Positions 28,397 to 36,821 of a stretch of DNA of 64,000 bases are shown one piece after another. Made by a program: the position numbers and the translations under genes. The stretch covers positions 1,311,501 to 1,375,500 of the forward strand of contig NZ_BCMS01000001.1 of NCBI RefSeq assembly GCF_001485435.1. Direction: 5' to 3'. Every line of letters begins with the position of its first letter. Position 1 is the stretch's first letter. The notes under the pieces are model-generated. The model was not told the DNA's origin and searched no databases. It worked only from the letters and a program-made list of their open reading frames with translations. Source of the stretch: Deinococcus grandis. Lineage in GTDB: Bacteria; Deinococcota; Deinococci; Deinococcales; Deinococcaceae.

Positions 28397-29728
28397 ATGA
28401 CCACCCCAGCAACCCAACCGGCCCAGCAACGCCTGCCCCGCACCCTCACCCGCGACCTCAGCCACCACGACGGTCAGACCGTGCGCCTCCAGGGCTTCGT
28501 GCACGCCCGGCGCGACCTGGGCGGCGTGCAGTTCCTGGTGCTGCGCGACGTGAGCGGCGTCACCCAGTGCGTCGGCAGCGGCCTGACCCTGCCCCTGGCC
28601 GAGAGCAGCGTGGAGGTCACCGGGAAGGTCAAGGCCCACCCCAAGGCCCCCGGCGGCTTCGAGGTGCAGGTCGAGGACTTCCGCGTCATCTCGGCGGCCG
28701 TGGAGCCCGCCCCGGTCGAGATTCCCAAGATGGAATGGAACGTCAACCCGGAAACCATGCTCGACTACCGCGTCGTCACCGTCCGCGGCCTGAAGGAACG
28801 CGCCGCGCTGAAGGTCCAGGCGGAACTCGTCGCCGCGTTCCGCGACCACCTCATGACCGAGGGCTTCACCGAGATCAGCACCCCCAAGATCGTCTCCGCG
28901 GGCGCCGAGGGCGGCGCGAACCTGTTCCCCATCGACTACTTCGGGCACCCCGCGTACCTCGCGCAGAGCCCGCAGCTGTACAAGCAGATCATGGTCGGCG
29001 TCTTCGAGCGCGTGTTCGAGGTCGCGCCCGTCTACCGCGCCGAGGAACACGCCACCAGCCGCCACCTCAACGAGTACCTGAGCCTGGACGTCGAGATGGG
29101 CTTCATCGAGGACGAGGAAGACGTCATGAGCCTCGAAAACCGCCTCCTGGCCGCCATCATGACCCGCCTGAAGACCACCGCGCAGGCCGAGTTCGACCTG
29201 CTCGGCGCCCACATCCCCGACGTGCCCGCCCACATCCCCCGCATCACCCTGCTCGACGCCCGCGCGCTCGTGCAGGAGAAGTACGGACACGTGGTCGGCG
29301 GCAAGGACCTCGACCCGGAAGCCGAGCGGCTGCTGTGCCAGCACTACGCGGAAACCGCGGGCAGCGACTTCGTGTTCGTCACCAAGTACCCCCGCGCCGC
29401 CCGCCCCTTCTACGCCCACCCGGACAGCAACGCCGACGGCACCCCCAGCAGCGAGATCACGCGCGGCTTCGACCTCCTGTTCCGCGGCATTGAGATCACG
29501 AGCGGCGGCCAGCGCATCCACGACCACGCCATGCTCATGGAGTCCATCGCCACGTACAAACTCAAACCCGAGACGCTGGAAGGCTACACCGAGGTCTTCA
29601 AGTACGGCATGCCCCCCCACGGCGGCTTCGCCATCGGCGCCGAACGCCTCACCGCCAAACTGCTCGGCATCAGCAACGTCCGCTACGCCCGCGCCTTCCC
29701 CCGCGACCGCCACCGCCTCACGCCCTGA
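28397..29728 (+). CDS. aspS: Aspartyl-tRNA synthetase, archaeal type (non-discriminating AspRS2)
   Basis: A 443-residue class II synthetase with an N-terminal OB-fold anticodon-binding domain (VRLQGFVHARRDLGG) and a catalytic domain with motif 1 (FTEISTPKIV), motif 2 (FEVAPVYRAEEHAT) and motif 3 (GGFAIGAERLTAKLLG). The archaeal-type signature YLAQSPQLYKQ separates it from asparaginyl-tRNA synthetase. Deinococcus is known to carry such an AspRS2, which also makes Asp-tRNA(Asn) for amidation by GatCAB. AAGGAG precedes the ATG at 28397, unlike the leaderless genes around it, because the transcript carries a regulatory leader. Confidence 0.92.
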   Translation: MTTPATQPAQQRLPRTLTRDLSHHDGQTVRLQGFVHARRDLGGVQFLVLRDVSGVTQCVGSGLTLPLAESSVEVTGKVKAHPKAPGGFEVQVEDFRVISAAVEPAPVEIPKMEWNVNPETMLDYRVVTVRGLKERAALKVQAELVAAFRDHLMTEGFTEISTPKIVSAGAEGGANLFPIDYFGHPAYLAQSPQLYKQIMVGVFERVFEVAPVYRAEEHATSRHLNEYLSLDVEMGFIEDEEDVMSLENRLLAAIMTRLKTTAQAEFDLLGAHIPDVPAHIPRITLLDARALVQEKYGHVVGGKDLDPEAERLLCQHYAETAGSDFVFVTKYPRAARPFYAHPDSNADGTPSSEITRGFDLLFRGIEITSGGQRIHDHAMLMESIATYKLKPETLEGYTEVFKYGMPPHGGFAIGAERLTAKLLGISNVRYARAFPRDRHRLTP

Positions 29729-29737
29729 GGGGCGAGG

Positions 29738-29772
29738 TCGATGGCTGATGGTCGATAGCTGATGGCCGATGG
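29738..29772. repeat. Period-7 repeat, site 2
   Basis: Five degenerate heptamers, TCGATGG, CTGATGG, TCGATAG, CTGATGG, CCGATGG, starting ten bases after the aspS stop codon. No obvious opposite arm is seen here, unlike the other sites. Confidence 0.8.
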
Positions 29773-29870
29773 ACAGGCTCGCCCCGGACGGGTGGGCCTG
29801 TTCTGCGCTGCGGGGCGGGTGTACGCTGCGGGGGAACCCGTCCAGCCCCCCCGGCCCCGGAGGACCCCCC

Positions 29871-30506
29871 ATGCGCGCACCCGCCACCCGGCCCGCCCTG
29901 ACCCTCGCCCTGGCCCTGCTCGCCAGCCCCGCCGCGCACGCCGCGTGCAAGCTCGCCGACATCGTCCCGGGCGGCACGTACACCTACCGCATGACCGGCC
30001 CCGGCAGCGGCACCTTCACCACCACCAACGCCGTCAAGGGAAGCAGCGTCCGGGCGACCACCACCATCGATGGCCGCACCAGCACCATGACCTGGACCTG
30101 CACCTCCAGGGGCCTCAGCGGAACCCTCACCGGAGCGCAGGGCGGCGGCATGACCATGAACAACAGCGCCTTCCTGCCGCCCCTGAACGTCTGGCGGCCC
30201 GGGTACAGCTGGACGTCCACCCAGGACATGAGCATGAGCGGCGGCATGACCAGCCGGGGCAGCAGCGTCACCCGCATCGTGAAACGCGAGACCGTCAAGG
30301 TGCCCGCCGGAACGTTCAACGCGTGGCGACTCGACACGACCACCACCGTGAAGATCACCCTCCCCGGCGGCCGCACCCCACCCGCCGGCAGTCCGCTCGC
30401 GGGCGGCACCACCGTCCAGAGCAGCGTCTGGTACGCGCCCGGCACCGGCATGATTCGCAGCGTGAACAGCGGCATGACCACCGAACTCGTGAAGTTCAAA
30501 CGCTGA
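29871..30506 (+). CDS. Secreted Thr/Ser/Gly-rich protein of unknown function
   Basis: A 211-residue protein with a signal peptide ending AAHAAC (near residue 25; not a clear lipobox). The mature part has alternating beta-strand patterns such as GTYTYRMTGPGSGTFTTTN and a conserved-looking C-terminal segment ending in VWYAPGTGMIRSVNSG, reminiscent of secreted proteins of the DUF3108 kind, but I do not assign a family. The ATG at 29871 has GGAGGA upstream. TACGCT lies about 45 bases upstream, giving a leadered transcript. Confidence 0.7.
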   Translation: MRAPATRPALTLALALLASPAAHAACKLADIVPGGTYTYRMTGPGSGTFTTTNAVKGSSVRATTTIDGRTSTMTWTCTSRGLSGTLTGAQGGGMTMNNSAFLPPLNVWRPGYSWTSTQDMSMSGGMTSRGSSVTRIVKRETVKVPAGTFNAWRLDTTTTVKITLPGGRTPPAGSPLAGGTTVQSSVWYAPGTGMIRSVNSGMTTELVKFKR

Positions 30507-30516
30507 GCGGGGACGG

Positions 30517-30522
30517 TAGCAT
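30517..30522 (+). promoter_or_regulatory. -10 box of a leaderless promoter
   Basis: TAGCAT, six bases before the ATG at 30529. Confidence 0.45.
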
Positions 30523-30528
30523 CGGCGT

Positions 30529-31308
30529 ATGACCGACCGCGCCCGAGGCAGCAACGAACAGGCCCTGAACGAGGAATTCGCGCAGTTCAGCGTCGGCGGG
30601 CAGCGCGTGTACGGCATGCTGCACCGCCCAACCGGGGAGGCGCCCGCGCACGGCTGGCCCAGCGTGATCCTCCTGCACGGCTTCACCGGCAGCCGCACCA
30701 GCGACCACCGCCTCTTCCCCCTCCTGTCCCGCTACCTCGCCGCGCGGGGCGTCGCCAGCCTCCGCTTCGACTTCCGCGGCAGCGGCGAGAGCCACGGGGA
30801 CTTCAGCGAGATGACCGTCACCCGCGAGGTCGAGGACACCCTCGCCGCCTTCGACTACGTGCGCCGCCAGCCGGGCCTCGACCCGCAGCGCGTCATGCTC
30901 CTCGGCTTCAGCATGGGCGGCCTCGTCGCCGCCCAGAGCGCCACGCAGGCCCGCCCCCACCGCCTCGCCCTGTGGGCCCCCGCCCTCCCGGAGCTGTGGC
31001 TGCCGTTCCTGCGCGGCGGCTTCCTCCCCGCCACCATCACGGATTACAACGGCTGGCCGCTGGGCCGCGACTTCCTCCAGGAAGTCACCCGCCTGCGCCC
31101 CCTCGACGCCGCCGCCACCTGGGGCGGCGAGGCCCGCGTCTTCCACGGCGACCAGGACAGAACCTGCCCCCCCGAATACGGCGTCCGCTACGCCCAGGCC
31201 CTGCACTGCGACGCCATCGCCATCCCCGGCGCCGGGCACACCTTCGACAACCTGGAGCAGGTGGCCCTGCTCTTCCGCGAGACGACGCGGTTCCTCACCG
31301 GGGGGTGA
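30529..31308 (+). CDS. Alpha/beta hydrolase (esterase/lysophospholipase-like)
   Basis: A 259-residue soluble hydrolase with the oxyanion segment LLHGFTGSR (near residue 46), nucleophile elbow GFSMGG (near residue 126), acid probably in FHGDQDRTCPP (near residue 208) and His in GAGHTFDN (near residue 243). The arrangement is that of the cinnamoyl/feruloyl esterase-like and monoacylglycerol lipase-like groups. It starts 22 bp after the preceding stop, but with its own -10 box. Substrate unknown. Confidence 0.85.
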   Translation: MTDRARGSNEQALNEEFAQFSVGGQRVYGMLHRPTGEAPAHGWPSVILLHGFTGSRTSDHRLFPLLSRYLAARGVASLRFDFRGSGESHGDFSEMTVTREVEDTLAAFDYVRRQPGLDPQRVMLLGFSMGGLVAAQSATQARPHRLALWAPALPELWLPFLRGGFLPATITDYNGWPLGRDFLQEVTRLRPLDAAATWGGEARVFHGDQDRTCPPEYGVRYAQALHCDAIAIPGAGHTFDNLEQVALLFRETTRFLTGG

Positions 31309-31310
31309 AC

Positions 31311-31440
31311 AGGGGAGTGGGCAGTAGGCAGTGGGGAGTGGGTCGGGCGGAGATGGGCGGGAACGCTGCCGATCGGCCTTCAAGCGACCCGGACGGGATC
31401 ACCCACGATCCACTTCCCACTCACCACTGACCACTGCCCC
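31311..31440. repeat. Period-7 repeat arms, site 3
   Basis: The left arm (31311-31347) carries GAGTGGG, CAGTAGG, CAGTGGG, GAGTGGG. The right arm (31401-31440) carries CCACTTC, CCACTCA, CCACTGA, CCACTGC. The arms are roughly complementary across a 50-bp unique centre. It fills the gap between two convergent genes and could also act as a bidirectional terminator structure. Confidence 0.75.
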
Positions 31441-31448
31441 GCGAACCG

Positions 31449-32126
31449 TTACCCGCCCTTCCGCCCCGTCCAGACGGTGTGTTTGCCACCTTTGCCGTGG
31501 CGGGCGCGGGGGTGGTGAACCTGGGTGGTGAATCCGGCGCGGGTCAGGGCGTCGGTGAAGCGGGGGACGTGTTCGACGCTCCACACGGCGAGCACCCCGC
31601 CGGGGCGCAGGGCGGCGCGGGCGGTGGTGAGGCCGCGCGGGCCGTACAGGGCGTCGTTCGCGGCGCGGGTCATGCCCTCGGGGCCGTTGTCCACGTCCAG
31701 CAGGATCGCGTCGAATCCGGCGGGGTGGGCGCGCGTGACCTCGCCCACGTCGGCGACGGTGACGGTCACGCGCGGGTCGCGCAGAGGGTGCCCGGCGACC
31801 GCGCCGAGCGGACCGTGATTCCAGGTGACGACCTCCGGCACGAGTTCCGCCACGGTCACCTGCGCCGCGGCGGGCAGGGTGCGCAGCGCGGCGGCGAGGG
31901 TGAAGCCCATGCCCAGCCCGCCGATCAGCACGCGCGGCGCGGCGGCCCCCAGGCCGGTCAGGGCGAGCTCGGCCAGGGCTTCCTCGCTGCCGTGCTGGCG
32001 GGAGTTCATGAGGTCGTACGGCGCGGCGCGCACGCGGATGCTGAACTCGGTGTCCCGTTGCCACAGCTGCAGTTCGTCGGGGCTACCGGGTACAGGCGCG
32101 GAGCCGAGGTGCACCCAGGGTTTCAA
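31449..32126 (-). CDS. Spermidine synthase-like methyltransferase-fold protein
   Basis: A 225-residue Rossmann-fold protein. It has RVLIGGLGMGFTL (near residue 67) for the nucleotide-binding loop, TVAELVPEVVTWN for the acidic strand-2 end, and DAILLDVDNGPEG (near residue 134). It resembles spermidine synthase-like and SAM-dependent methyltransferase-fold proteins, but the polyamine-site residues cannot be confirmed by eye. The start is taken as TTG 32126, which has GGAG seven bases upstream; the open frame continues to 32414 over the chromate transporter gene. Confidence 0.7.
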   Translation of the reverse strand: MKPWVHLGSAPVPGSPDELQLWQRDTEFSIRVRAAPYDLMNSRQHGSEEALAELALTGLGAAAPRVLIGGLGMGFTLAAALRTLPAAAQVTVAELVPEVVTWNHGPLGAVAGHPLRDPRVTVTVADVGEVTRAHPAGFDAILLDVDNGPEGMTRAANDALYGPRGLTTARAALRPGGVLAVWSVEHVPRFTDALTRAGFTTQVHHPRARHGKGGKHTVWTGRKGG

Positions 32127-32182
32127 GAGAGGCTCCGGTGGGCGTGGGGGAGGCGCGGCATCCGGCCAGTCTACCCGAGCGG

Positions 32183-32701
32183 TTACAGGCCGAGGACGGC
32201 GCCCAGCACGGCGGCCCCGACGACGATCAGCGCGGCGTTGACGCGTGTGCGCCACAGCAGTGCGAACGAGGCGGTGGCGATCAGCGCCCCGGTCCAGCTG
32301 TGGATGCTGCCGCGTGCGAGCACCAGCACGCCTGCCAGCAGCACGCCCGCGCCGAAGGGCAGCAGCGCGCTCCGCAGGGAGGGCAGCCAGCGCCAGCGGC
32401 TGAGGCGTTGCCACGCGGTCATCGCGGCGGCACTCAGCAGCGCGGTGGGGCCGTAGAAGCCCAGCGTGGCGGCGAACGCGCCCAGCCAGCCGCCCGCCGC
32501 GAAGCCGTAGTGAGTCATGGCGAGCATGTTCGGTCCGGGCATGACCTGCCCCAGCGCGAAGCCGTTCGCGAGGAGCTGCGGCGTGATCCAGCCCTTCTGG
32601 TCGACCAGTACGCGCTCGATCTCGGGGAGGTTCGCGCCGCCGAAACTCACGAGGCCCAGCCGCGCGAACGTGAGCAGGATGTCCAGCGGTTCGGCGGTCA
32701 C
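32183..32701 (-). CDS. Chromate transporter, C-terminal-type half
   Basis: A 172-residue membrane protein of the ChrA short form, with the family motif FGGANLPEIERVLVDQKGW (near residue 17) and VMPGPNMLAMTHYGF (near residue 50). Its GTG start overlaps the stop of the upstream half by four bases. Together the pair would form a split chromate transporter, which exports chromate or related anions. Actual substrate is unproven. Confidence 0.85.
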   Translation of the reverse strand: MTAEPLDILLTFARLGLVSFGGANLPEIERVLVDQKGWITPQLLANGFALGQVMPGPNMLAMTHYGFAAGGWLGAFAATLGFYGPTALLSAAAMTAWQRLSRWRWLPSLRSALLPFGAGVLLAGVLVLARGSIHSWTGALIATASFALLWRTRVNAALIVVGAAVLGAVLGL

Positions 32702-33288
32702 TCGCCGCTCCTGGGGCGGTGGAGGATCAGGCCGACGATCACGGTGCCTGCCAGCACGAGCAGCAGGTCGGCGCGCAGCACGGCGAGCAGCAGGAAGGTG
32801 ATCACGGCCAGGGTGGGGCCGAAGCGGATGCCCGCCGTGACCTTCAGGACCGGCAGCGCGGCGGTCAGCATGACGCCCAGCGCCGCGCACGCCGCGCCAC
32901 GCAGGGCACTCTGCACCGTGGGGGGCAGGCCGCCAGGGAGGCCGAGGGTAATCGCGGTGACGGTCAGCATGGCGATCAGTCCGGGCGTGAGGATGCCCAC
33001 GACCGAGAGCGCCGCGCCGGGGCCGCCCAGCAGGCGCGCGCCGATCATCGCGGCGAGGTTCACGGCGTTCGGGCCGGGCGTCAGCTGCGCGAGGGTGTAG
33101 GCCTCAGCGAATTCGGCGTCGGTCATCCAGCCGCGGGTGGTCAGGGCGCGGCGGGTGTGGGCGGGGAGGCCGCCGCCGATGCCGACCAGCGCGACGCCCA
33201 CGAACAGCCGCAGCAGCCCGGCGGGCGTGGGGGGCAGGGTGGGGGTGGCGGGCGCGGCGCTGGCGGCCGGGGTGGTGGGCGCGCTCAT
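32698..33288 (-). CDS. Chromate transporter, N-terminal-type half
   Basis: A 196-residue membrane protein with the ChrA motifs VGIGGGLPAHTRRALTTRGW and AQLTPGPNAVNLAAMIG, and about five membrane segments. It begins with an Ala/Pro/Thr-rich tail before the first helix. The ATG 33288 is six bases from a TACGCT box on the minus strand. It overlaps the following half by four bases (GTGA). Such paired short ChrA genes are usual in several bacterial groups. Confidence 0.85.
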   Translation of the reverse strand: MSAPTTPAASAAPATPTLPPTPAGLLRLFVGVALVGIGGGLPAHTRRALTTRGWMTDAEFAEAYTLAQLTPGPNAVNLAAMIGARLLGGPGAALSVVGILTPGLIAMLTVTAITLGLPGGLPPTVQSALRGAACAALGVMLTAALPVLKVTAGIRFGPTLAVITFLLLAVLRADLLLVLAGTVIVGLILHRPRSGE

Positions 33289-33294
33289 GCCCCG

Positions 33295-33300
33295 AGCGTA
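33295..33300 (-). promoter_or_regulatory. -10 box of a leaderless promoter (chromate transporter pair)
   Basis: TACGCT on the minus strand, six bases before the ATG at 33288. Confidence 0.45.
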
Positions 33301-33391
33301 GCGCCCACACACTCGGAACGCCGAAACTACCCTGGGGACAACACTGAACAGAATGCACGGAACGGGGGTGCGGTGGGGCTACGCTGGGCTG

Positions 33392-33666
33392 GTGAACCGG
33401 GTCAGCCGTCCTGTTGCTGCTCGCCCTGACAGCCTGCAGCCCAGTCGAGAGCAGCAGCAAACGCCGGGACGCCCTGCCAGGACGCCGCGTCGCTGAATCT
33501 GGGGCGGTCCGTACAGGTGGAATACGACACGGAACGCTTCGAAGCCCTGACCGGTGGGGGAGAGTCCGAGCGGTTCCGCGTCACGCTGCGGTCTCGGGGG
33601 AAGATCGTGGAACAGTACGCGTTCACCTGCCGGGAGTCGGCAAATGGCTCAGTGGAGCTGACCTGA
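33392..33666 (+). pseudogene. Broken small lipoprotein gene (two single-base insertions)
   Basis: TACGCT (33380-33385) and GTG 33392 begin a gene that is read in three frames. Removing one G from GGG at 33399-33401 gives VNRSAVLLLLALTAC, a clean lipoprotein signal. Removing one A from AAA at 33459-33461 joins it to SSSNAGTPCQDAASLNLG and a well-formed C-terminal part (RFRVTLRSRGKIVEQYAF, ending in VELT and TGA at 33666). As sequenced, no frame gives the whole protein. Either a recent pseudogene or two sequencing errors in short homopolymers. The restored product would be about 90 residues, function unknown. Confidence 0.65.
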
Positions 33667-33683
33667 ACGCGGCTGCCCTGAGC

Positions 33684-35741
33684 CTACCGGCCCCCACCGG
33701 CCACCCGGTCCAGCTGCGCGCGGAACACCCTGGGTTCGGTGGTGGGCAGGTCGCAGGTGTGGTGCAGGCACACGTACCCGCGCCCGTCACCGGGGCGGTC
33801 CTGAAGGACGGGCAGGTCACCACCCGCCTCCGTGAAGGCCAGCGCGGCGAAGGGGAGGAACACGCCCGCCGCGACCTCCTCCAGCGGAGCGCGTTCGTCG
33901 GGCGTCCCGATGATGGCGACCTCGGTGTGGGGGGCGTGGAGGAACGCGGCGGCCTGCCACAGCCCACCGAAGCCGCCCGCGGCGGCCAGCATGTCGCTCC
34001 GGAAGGCGTTCACGGTGCGGCGCGCCATGCCCTCCGCTTCGTCGTCCGCGAAGTGGCTGTGCATCCACAGGGCCAGCAGCGCGCCCGCCGCGTTCTCGGA
34101 CAGGACGGCGCTGTCGAAACCCGGAGCCTGCCGCGCCAGGAGGGTCTCGGCGCGGCCTCCGGACGCCATGAACACGCCCGCGTCCTCGTTCCAGAAGTCG
34201 CGGCGCACGACTTCCCACAGCGCCCGCGCGCGGTGCAGGTGCGTCAGGTCGCCGCCCGCCTGGAACAGCGCCACGAGGCCCAGGGCGTACAGCGCGTGGT
34301 CCTCCATCAGGCCCTCCACGCGCGCCTGCCCGCCGCCCCAGGTGTGCCGCAGCGTGCCGTCCGGCAGGGCGAGGCGATTCTCGATGAACGCCGCGTTCCG
34401 GCGCGCGACCTCCAGATACTCGGGCTCGCGGAGGATGCGGGCGGCGTCCGCGAACGCCGCGAGGGCCAGCCCGTTCCACGACGTGAGGACCTTGTCGTCC
34501 GTGCCCGGCTGCGGCCTCTGCGCGCGGGCCGCGAGGAGGCGGGCCTTCAGGGCGTCCAGATGCGCCGCGACCTCGCTTTCGGTCTGCCGGAGGTCCAGCG
34601 CCAGATCCGGGACGGGCAGCGCCACGAACGGCACGCTGCGGCGCCCCACCTCGGGCCGGTGCGGGTCGAGGAAGTTGCCGGGGTCCGCGATGCCCAGGTG
34701 ACGGCACAGCAGCTCGCCGTCCGCGTCGCCCAGCACGTCCCGGACCTCGGCGGGCGTCCAGGTGAACGTCAGGCCCTCCACGCCCCCCGTGTCCGCGTCC
34801 TGCGCGGAGGAAAACCCGCCGTCCGGGGAGAGCATCTCGCGCCGCAGGTACTCCAGCGTCCCGCGCGCCGCCCCCGCGAACGCCGGATCCCCGCTGAGCT
34901 GGTAGGCGCGCAGCAGCGTGCGGGTCAGCTGCGCATTGTCGTACAGCATCTTCTCGAAGTGCGGCACCCGCCACGCCTCGTCCACGCTGTAGCGGTGAAA
35001 GCCGCCGCCCAGCTGGTCGTGAAGGCCGCCCGCCAGCATCCGCCGCAGCGTGTGCAGCGCCATCAGCCGGCCCGTGGGCTGCGTCAGCAGGAAATCCAGC
35101 GTCGTCGGGGCGGGGAACTTCGGCGCGCCGCCGAAGCCGCCCAGCGCCTCGTCGAACACCCGCCGCAGGTTCCCCACTGCGCGCTCCAGCAGCCCGGCGT
35201 CCACCTCACCCTCCGCCACGCGCGGACGGCTGGCCTCGCGGACATGCTCGGTCAGCGCCTCGGCGTTCCCCAGCAGCTTCGGGCGCTCCTCACGCCACGC
35301 CCGCTCCACGCTGGCCATCACCCGCGTGAAACTCGGCAGGCCGTGCCCGTCGCGCGGGGGGAAGTACGTCCCGGCGTAGAACGGCGCGCCGCCGGGCGTC
35401 AGGAACACCGTCATCGGCCAGCCGCCCTGCCCGGTCAGGGCCTGCGTGGCCGCCATGTACACCGCGTCCACGTCCGGCCGTTCCTCGCGGTCCACCTTCA
35501 CGTTCACGAAGTGCGCGTTCATGTATTCCGCCGTCGCCGCGTCCTCGAAACTCTCGTGCGCCATCACATGACACCAGTGGCACGTCGAGTACCCCACCGA
35601 CAGCAGCACCGGCACGTCCCGCTCGCGCGCCTCACGGAACGCGTCCTCGCCCCACGGCCACCACGCCACCGGGTTGTCCGCATGCTGACGAAGGTACGGG
35701 CTGCTCTCCTGACCCAGACGATTGATGCCCAGACGGTTCAT
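33684..35741 (-). CDS. DUF255 thioredoxin-domain protein (YyaL family)
   Basis: A 685-residue protein. The N-terminal thioredoxin-like domain (to about residue 165) has the active-site-like motif STCHWCHVM (near residue 50) and ends with the usual GGWPMTVFLTP segment. The rest is an alpha/alpha-barrel resembling N-acylglucosamine 2-epimerases (FPAPTTLDFLL, GGGFHRYSVDE, FEKMLYDNAQL). Cellular function of the family is unknown. The ATG 35741 is seven bases from a TACGCT box. A longer open frame runs upstream to 36593 opposite the transglutaminase gene and is not real. Confidence 0.88.
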   Translation of the reverse strand: MNRLGINRLGQESSPYLRQHADNPVAWWPWGEDAFREARERDVPVLLSVGYSTCHWCHVMAHESFEDAATAEYMNAHFVNVKVDREERPDVDAVYMAATQALTGQGGWPMTVFLTPGGAPFYAGTYFPPRDGHGLPSFTRVMASVERAWREERPKLLGNAEALTEHVREASRPRVAEGEVDAGLLERAVGNLRRVFDEALGGFGGAPKFPAPTTLDFLLTQPTGRLMALHTLRRMLAGGLHDQLGGGFHRYSVDEAWRVPHFEKMLYDNAQLTRTLLRAYQLSGDPAFAGAARGTLEYLRREMLSPDGGFSSAQDADTGGVEGLTFTWTPAEVRDVLGDADGELLCRHLGIADPGNFLDPHRPEVGRRSVPFVALPVPDLALDLRQTESEVAAHLDALKARLLAARAQRPQPGTDDKVLTSWNGLALAAFADAARILREPEYLEVARRNAAFIENRLALPDGTLRHTWGGGQARVEGLMEDHALYALGLVALFQAGGDLTHLHRARALWEVVRRDFWNEDAGVFMASGGRAETLLARQAPGFDSAVLSENAAGALLALWMHSHFADDEAEGMARRTVNAFRSDMLAAAGGFGGLWQAAAFLHAPHTEVAIIGTPDERAPLEEVAAGVFLPFAALAFTEAGGDLPVLQDRPGDGRGYVCLHHTCDLPTTEPRVFRAQLDRVAGGGR

Positions 35742-35748
35742 GGGGCGC

Positions 35749-35754
35749 AGCGTA
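35749..35754 (-). promoter_or_regulatory. -10 box of a leaderless promoter (DUF255 gene)
   Basis: TACGCT on the minus strand, seven bases before the ATG at 35741. Confidence 0.45.
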
Positions 35755-35846
35755 CCGCCCGCCTGCACGCCCCGGGCGGAACATGAACGCGCCGGGGGTC
35801 TGCCCTCACACCCACGCCGCCCCCACCGCGCCTCACACTGAGGGAT

Positions 35847-36761
35847 ATGGCTCAGCCCGACGCTGCCCCCGACCCCACCCACCCCACCCCCGGCTTCGAG
35901 CGACCGGTCTTCATCCGCGCGGGCTTCCAGCTGACCTTCGACGTGCCCTACCCCACCCCCATGCTGTTCGTCGTGCAGCCCCGCGACCGGCTGGAACCCA
36001 CCGGCACCCGCCAGCGTCTCCTCGCCCAGCGGCCCCTGGGCGCCGCGCAGGGCATCCACACGTACACCGACACGCACGGCAACACCGTCTGGCGCACCGT
36101 CGCGCAGCCCGGCACGTTCACCATCGGGCACGACCTGATCGCCGAGACCACCCGCAACCCCGACCCCGCCCACCCCGACCTGCCCAAGACACCCGTCGAG
36201 GGCCTGCCCGACGAGACCATCACGTACCTGCTCCCCAGCCGCTACGTGGACAGCGACCTCGTGAGCGCCGACGCCTGGGAACGCTTCGGGCACATCCAGG
36301 GCGGCTGGGCGCAGGTGCAGGCCATCAGCGACTACCTGAACGACACCTGCACGTACGGCTACGGCTCCACCAGCGCCACCACCGCCTTCCAGGCGCTCGG
36401 CAGCGGCCGCGCCGTGTGCCGCGACTTCGCGCACATGGGCGTCGCGTTCTGCCGCGCTCTGAACATCCCCGCCCGGTACGTGTGCGGGTACCTGCCCGAC
36501 ATCGACATCACGCCCGACCCGGTCCCCATGGACTTCCACGCGTGGTTCGAGGCGTTCATCGACGGGCAGTGGCGCACCTTCGACGCCCGCCACAACCGCC
36601 CCCGCGCGGGCCGCATCCTGATCGCGCAGGGCCGCGACGCCTCAGACGTGGCCTTCACGACCTCGTTCGGCAGCGCCCGCCTGACCCACATGAAAGTCTG
36701 GGCCGACGAAACAACCCCCGACATGACCCTGGACACGCCCCCCAACCCCCGTATCTTCTGA
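35847..36761 (+). CDS. Transglutaminase-like protein
   Basis: A 304-residue cytoplasmic protein. The N-terminal beta region (residues 15-130) is followed by a transglutaminase-core fold with the catalytic Cys in GRAVCRDFAHMGVAF (near residue 192), His in PMDFHAWFEAFIDGQW (near residue 231) and Asp in FDARHNRP (near residue 250). The triad is intact. Members often act as proteases or amidases; the substrate is unknown. CACACT lies seven bases before the ATG. It is divergent from the DUF255 gene. Confidence 0.87.
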   Translation: MAQPDAAPDPTHPTPGFERPVFIRAGFQLTFDVPYPTPMLFVVQPRDRLEPTGTRQRLLAQRPLGAAQGIHTYTDTHGNTVWRTVAQPGTFTIGHDLIAETTRNPDPAHPDLPKTPVEGLPDETITYLLPSRYVDSDLVSADAWERFGHIQGGWAQVQAISDYLNDTCTYGYGSTSATTAFQALGSGRAVCRDFAHMGVAFCRALNIPARYVCGYLPDIDITPDPVPMDFHAWFEAFIDGQWRTFDARHNRPRAGRILIAQGRDASDVAFTTSFGSARLTHMKVWADETTPDMTLDTPPNPRIF

Positions 36762-36807
36762 ACCGGTGACCGCCCCGGGCGGGGTCGTCCGCCCAGGCGC
36801 TTTCCCG

Positions 36808-36813
36808 TACACT
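36808..36813 (+). promoter_or_regulatory. -10 box of a leaderless promoter (argS)
   Basis: TACACT, eight bases before the ATG at 36822. No leader peptide or terminator precedes argS, unlike aspS and leuS. Confidence 0.5.
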
Positions 36814-36821
36814 TGGCAGTT

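Noticed and set aside
31449..32414. Longer N-terminus for the spermidine synthase-like protein
   Set aside because: The extra part overlaps the chromate transporter gene on the same strand in another frame and lacks conserved sequence; TTG 32126 has a ribosome site.
35742..36593. N-terminal extension of the DUF255 protein by nearly 300 codons
   Set aside because: It lies opposite the transglutaminase gene with an intact catalytic triad, and the family sequence begins at ATG 35741 behind a -10 box.
36762..36821. Leader peptide or attenuator before argS
   Set aside because: Only 60 bp separate it from the previous gene; TACACT is followed directly by the argS start, with no terminator.
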